Assembly: GCA_001557035.1 (NCBI GenBank)
Contig: LSKJ01000696.1
Coordinates: 1-17,131, forward strand
Source of the DNA: Rhodospirillaceae bacterium CCH5-H10
GTDB lineage: Bacteria > Pseudomonadota > Alphaproteobacteria > Reyranellales > Reyranellaceae
Length of the DNA: 17,131 bases
Direction: 5' to 3'
In this document: one piece after another, positions 14,526 to 17,131 of the stretch
How positions within the stretch are numbered: the stretch's first letter is position 1
Layout: every line of letters begins with the position of its first letter
Notes under the pieces: generated by a model
Seen by the model: the letters and a program-made list of their open reading frames with translations, nothing else
Database searches by the model: none
What the model was told of the DNA's origin: nothing
Position numbers and translations under genes: made by a program

Positions 14526-14537
14526 TTCGCTTTCTTC

Positions 14538-15278
14538 TCAGAACGCCGGCTTCTTGCCGGCGAGCGCGGCGGCGAATGCCTCCGGCTTCAGCGCCGAGAG
14601 CGACGTGCGGGCGGTGATCGCGGTGTCGAGCTTGACGCCGACGACCGCCGCGAACTTCAGCGTCTCGGGATTGAAGGCGTAGAGCTGGCCGACCGTCAGG
14701 TTGAACCACCAGGCATGCAGGGTCAGCGTGCCGGCCTTCACCCGTTCCTCGATCCAGCGATAGCCCATCAGGTTGCTGACGCTGTTCAGCACCGCGGCCT
14801 GTTCGACGGCGCGCGTGACCTCGTCGCGCGAACGGCCCTTCAACTCCTCGACGACGACGTCGCGCGTGTGCTGGGCGACGGCGGTCCAAGTCGAAAGATA
14901 GTCGTAGTGCGCATACGCGCCACCGCTGCCGTCGACCAGCGCGCCGATGCCGCCGCACAATGCATGGCCCAGCACGACGATGTGCTCGACGCCGAGCCCG
15001 CGTACCGCGAACTCGATGGCCGCGGACGTGCCGTGCTGGCGATCGTCCGGCGGATACTGCGCGGGCGGCACCATCGCCGCCACGTTTCGCACGGTGAAGA
15101 TGTCGCCCGGCTTTGTCTGGGTGAGAATGCCGGGATCGACCCGTGCGTCGGAGCAGCCGATGATCAGGATCTTGGGGGACTGACCTTCGGTCGCCAGCTT
15201 CTCGAACAGGTCGAGATGCTCCTGGTAATAGCCCACGCGGAAATCCGCGAAGCCCTTGAGAAGCCGTTCCAGTGCCAT
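14538..15278 (-). CDS. Beta-class carbonic anhydrase
   Basis: Zinc enzyme interconverting CO2 and bicarbonate, 246 residues. Zinc ligands Cys42, His105 and Cys108 and the catalytic Asp44-Arg46 pair are visible in IIGCSDARVDP and VVLGHALCGGIGAL. 'GDIFTVRNVAAMVPP' and 'GTSAAIEFAVRGLGVEHIVVLGH'-type blocks match bacterial beta-carbonic anhydrases. No signal peptide is seen, so it is probably cytosolic, supplying bicarbonate for carboxylation. ATG 15278 is preceded by GGTAGG about seven bases upstream. The C-terminus extends about 20 residues past the core with 'LSALKPEAFAAALAGKKPAF'-like sequence. Divergent from the crotonase gene across 83 bp; convergent with the class V aminotransferase. No carboxylase lies next to it. 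Confidence 0.95.
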   Translation of the reverse strand: MALERLLKGFADFRVGYYQEHLDLFEKLATEGQSPKILIIGCSDARVDPGILTQTKPGDIFTVRNVAAMVPPAQYPPDDRQHGTSAAIEFAVRGLGVEHIVVLGHALCGGIGALVDGSGGAYAHYDYLSTWTAVAQHTRDVVVEELKGRSRDEVTRAVEQAAVLNSVSNLMGYRWIEERVKAGTLTLHAWWFNLTVGQLYAFNPETLKFAAVVGVKLDTAITARTSLSALKPEAFAAALAGKKPAF

Positions 15279-15361
15279 GATGTGCCTACCTATGCCCGTT
15301 TGCGGCCCGTGGCGACATAGACGATGATGCCGCAGCGCACCATCACACAATACTGGATGAC

Positions 15362-16141
15362 ATGACCGAAGAACTGCTTTTCGAGAAGCGTGGCGAGATC
15401 GGCTGGGTGACGTTCAACCGGCCCAAGGCGCGCAATGCCCTCACTTTCGCGATGTATGAAGGTCTGGCCGAGATCTGCGCCAGAATCGGCAGGACCGGCG
15501 AGGTCCGCGCCCTGGTGGTGACGGGCGGCGGCGACAAGGCCTTCGCCGCCGGCACCGACATCGCCCAGTTCCAGAGCTTCGAGAGCGGCGAGGACGGCAT
15601 CGCCTATGAGCGCAAGATGGATCGCATCCTGGGTGAAATCGAGCGCTGCACGGTGCCGACCATCGCCGCGGTCAACGGCTTCTGCACCGGCGGCGGCGCG
15701 GCCATCGCGGCCGTCTGCGACCTGCGCATCGGCTCGGCCAGTGCCCAGTTCGGCTTCCCGATCGCCCGCACCCTCGGCAACTGCCTCTCGATGGCCAACT
15801 ACGCCCGCCTGGCGGCCCTGATCGGCCCTCAGCGGGTCAAGGAAATGATGCTGCTGGCCAAGCTGATGGACGCCCCCTCTGCGCTGGCCTGCGGCCTGAT
15901 CAGCGAGCTGCTGCCGGACCAAGCGGCCCTGCTGGCCCGGGCCGAGGAGATGGCCAACCAGGTGGCCGGCCACGCCCCGCTCACCATGCAGGTCACCAAG
16001 GAGGCGCTGCGGCGTTTGCAGGCCCGCCTGGGTGACGAGAACATCGACGATCTCATCAGACTGGCTTACGGTAGCGCCGACTTCCGCGAGGGCATGGCGG
16101 CCTTCCTGGGGAAGCGGGCACCCAAATGGTCAGGCGCCTGA
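15362..16141 (+). CDS. Enoyl-CoA hydratase/isomerase (crotonase) family protein, catalytic glutamates missing
   Basis: Crotonase-fold protein of 259 residues, standard length, starting at ATG 15362. The oxyanion-hole segments are present: 'KAFAAGTDIAQF' at 59-70 and 'NGFCTGGGAAIAAVCDLRIG' near 105-124. In rat enoyl-CoA hydratase, Glu144 lies in GGGCELA and Glu164 in AQFGQPE. The matching positions here are Ala114 (GGGAAIA) and Ile134 (AQFGFPI), so simple hydratase chemistry is doubtful. An isomerase, hydrolase or decarboxylase role, or another crotonase reaction, is possible. C-terminal 'HAPLTMQVTKEALRRL' is usual for the family. No other fatty-acid oxidation genes lie beside it. Confidence 0.9.
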   Translation: MTEELLFEKRGEIGWVTFNRPKARNALTFAMYEGLAEICARIGRTGEVRALVVTGGGDKAFAAGTDIAQFQSFESGEDGIAYERKMDRILGEIERCTVPTIAAVNGFCTGGGAAIAAVCDLRIGSASAQFGFPIARTLGNCLSMANYARLAALIGPQRVKEMMLLAKLMDAPSALACGLISELLPDQAALLARAEEMANQVAGHAPLTMQVTKEALRRLQARLGDENIDDLIRLAYGSADFREGMAAFLGKRAPKWSGA

Positions 16142-16155
16142 CAGACGATTGTTAC

Positions 16156-16160
16156 GGAGG
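16156..16160 (+). promoter_or_regulatory. Ribosome-binding site of the lipoprotein gene
   Basis: GGAGG lies eight bases before ATG 16169, favouring that codon over the adjoining in-frame TTG at 16166. Confidence 0.7.
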
Positions 16161-16168
16161 AATTTTTG

Positions 16169-16573
16169 ATGAAGCGGATTGCCACTCTCTCACTGGTTCT
16201 CGGAATGGGCGCTGCCGTCGCCGCCTGCCAGAACCCGCAGCAGGTGATCGCGAACAAGGAAGACATGATGGTGGCGGCGGGCTTCAAGTTCGTGCCCGCG
16301 AACACGCCTCAGCGTCAGCAGGCGTTCCGCTCGCTGCCGCCGCACAAGTTCTCGCGTGAGATCAAGAACGGCCAGGTGTTCTACGTCTATCCTGACCCGA
16401 CCGTCTGCGTGTGCATCTACGTCGGCAACGCCGCAGCGTACGGCAAGTATCGCAACAACGTCTTCCAGAAGAACCTGGCCGACGAGCAGCAGATGACGGC
16501 CGACGAGAATGCGATGAACGACTGGGATTGGGGCCCCTGGGGCGGCTACCCGTATCCCGGCTGGTACTACTAA
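16169..16573 (+). CDS. Small hypothetical lipoprotein with aromatic C-terminal tail
   Basis: Protein of 134 residues, function unknown to me. MKRIATLSLVLGMGAAVAAC is a lipoprotein signal peptide with lipobox VAAC, so Cys20 should be lipidated and the protein membrane-anchored. The residue after Cys is Gln-Asn, with no Asp at +2, which in enterobacterial rules would send it to the outer membrane. The middle contains 'RSLPPHKFSREIKNGQVFYVYPDPTVCVCIYVGNAAAYGKY', with two further cysteines in a CVC pair. The last 20 residues are rich in Trp, Tyr, Gly and Pro. It follows the crotonase by 27 bp on the same strand with its own strong GGAGG. Its stop overlaps the convergent MFS gene's stop by four bases (CTAA, 16570-16573). 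Confidence 0.85.
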   Translation: MKRIATLSLVLGMGAAVAACQNPQQVIANKEDMMVAAGFKFVPANTPQRQQAFRSLPPHKFSREIKNGQVFYVYPDPTVCVCIYVGNAAAYGKYRNNVFQKNLADEQQMTADENAMNDWDWGPWGGYPYPGWYY

Positions 16574-17131
16574 GTCCTTCTTCCCAAGAGGAAGAGTGCG
16601 ATCGCGGCCGCCTGGATCAGGGCGGCCGCGACGAACACCGGCATCTCTTCCGCCGGTGACAGCGTCCGCAGCCCTCCGAACACGGCCGGCGCGAATGCAT
16701 AGGCTCCCTGTCCGACGGCCACGATCAACGGCACGACGCGCTGGGCGTCGGCCTTGTTGAACTCGACCTGAGCGATCAGCGGCGGCAGCGACGTGGTGTT
16801 GCCGATGCCCGCGCCGAACAACAGCACGCCCGCGACCAGCAGCACCGTGTCGGCGCCCGCCGCGAACAGCAGCGCCAGCGATCCCGCGATCTGCACGACG
16901 TGGCTGAGACAGGCGACCAGACGCCGGTCGCTGCCTTGCGGCATCAGCCAGCCGACCAGCGTGCGCCCGGCGATGGCCGCCGCCGTCGCCAGTCCCATCA
17001 GGATGCCGGCCGCCGGTCCGCCGAACACCGGGACCAGCAGCGAGAAGAGATGCGCGATCAACCCGATTTGCGCGAAGAGGCCCAGCGCCATCGCCGCCGC
17101 CAGGGTCAGGAACCGGCGGTCGCGCCACAGC
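16570..17131 (-). CDS. MFS transporter, C-terminal part
   Basis: The reading frame is open to the right window edge and begins within the sequence as LWRDRRFLTLAAAMALG, so the visible 187 or so residues are the second half of a 12-helix major facilitator. Hydrophobic helices alternate with short loops. 'GRTLVGWLMPQGSDRRLVA' is a typical cytoplasmic loop, and 'GAGIGNTTSLPPLIAQVEF' resembles the family's cyanate/nitrate-like or oxalate/formate-like permeases. The internal ATG at 17091 is not the true start, since the coding pattern continues upstream of it. It ends with ALFLLGRRT and TAG. The substrate is unknown. Convergent with, and overlapping by four bases, the small lipoprotein gene. Confidence 0.88.
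   Translation of the reverse strand, partial: LWRDRRFLTLAAAMALGLFAQIGLIAHLFSLLVPVFGGPAAGILMGLATAAAIAGRTLVGWLMPQGSDRRLVACLSHVVQIAGSLALLFAAGADTVLLVAGVLLFGAGIGNTTSLPPLIAQVEFNKADAQRVVPLIVAVGQGAYAFAPAVFGGLRTLSPAEEMPVFVAAALIQAAAIALFLLGRRT

Overview
The window is high-G+C, densely packed chromosomal DNA, best read as an alphaproteobacterium. The reasons are the base composition, the NdvA-type ABC exporter, the abundance of solute-uptake and amino-acid genes, and GC-rich palindromic intergenic repeats. The genus cannot be fixed from sequence alone; Rhizobiales- or Reyranella-like lineages fit. I find 16 genes (14 complete, 2 cut by the window ends), no tRNA or rRNA, no transposase and no CRISPR array. 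No intergenic gap exceeds about 165 bases.

Region 1 (1-4241, minus strand) reads, in transcription order: M20D amidohydrolase, NdvA-like fused ABC exporter, NMT1/SsuA-like periplasmic binding protein, and the first 20 codons of an ABC ATPase. The last two are probably the binding protein and ATPase of one importer. Region 2 (4290-6561) holds a short threonine dehydratase-like PLP enzyme, a convergent Lrp/AsnC regulator, and a divergent phenylalanine 4-monooxygenase. A 44-bp inverted repeat between regulator and hydroxylase looks like the operator of the pair. Region 3 (6661-10193) has an ADP-forming acyl-CoA synthetase divergent by only 20 bp from a Bug/TctC binding protein followed by a RidA-family protein.

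Region 4 (10190-14392) has an SMP-30-type lactonase translationally coupled to a GNAT acetyltransferase. Upstream is a class III aminotransferase, divergent from a class V aminotransferase of serine/alanine-glyoxylate type. Region 5 (14538-17131) has a beta-carbonic anhydrase, a divergent crotonase lacking both usual catalytic glutamates, a small aromatic-tailed lipoprotein, and the C-terminal half of an MFS transporter.

The common theme is uptake and breakdown of amino acids and organic acids. I see no defence, mobile or biosynthetic system, and no clearly new multi-gene system. The strongest non-coding signals are three. First, two copies of a ~125-bp REPIN-like element, each abutting the start of a downstream gene so that its hairpin arm may supply the ribosome-binding site. 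Second, the putative Lrp operator. Third, a near-palindrome containing both start codons of the acyl-CoA synthetase/Bug divergent pair.
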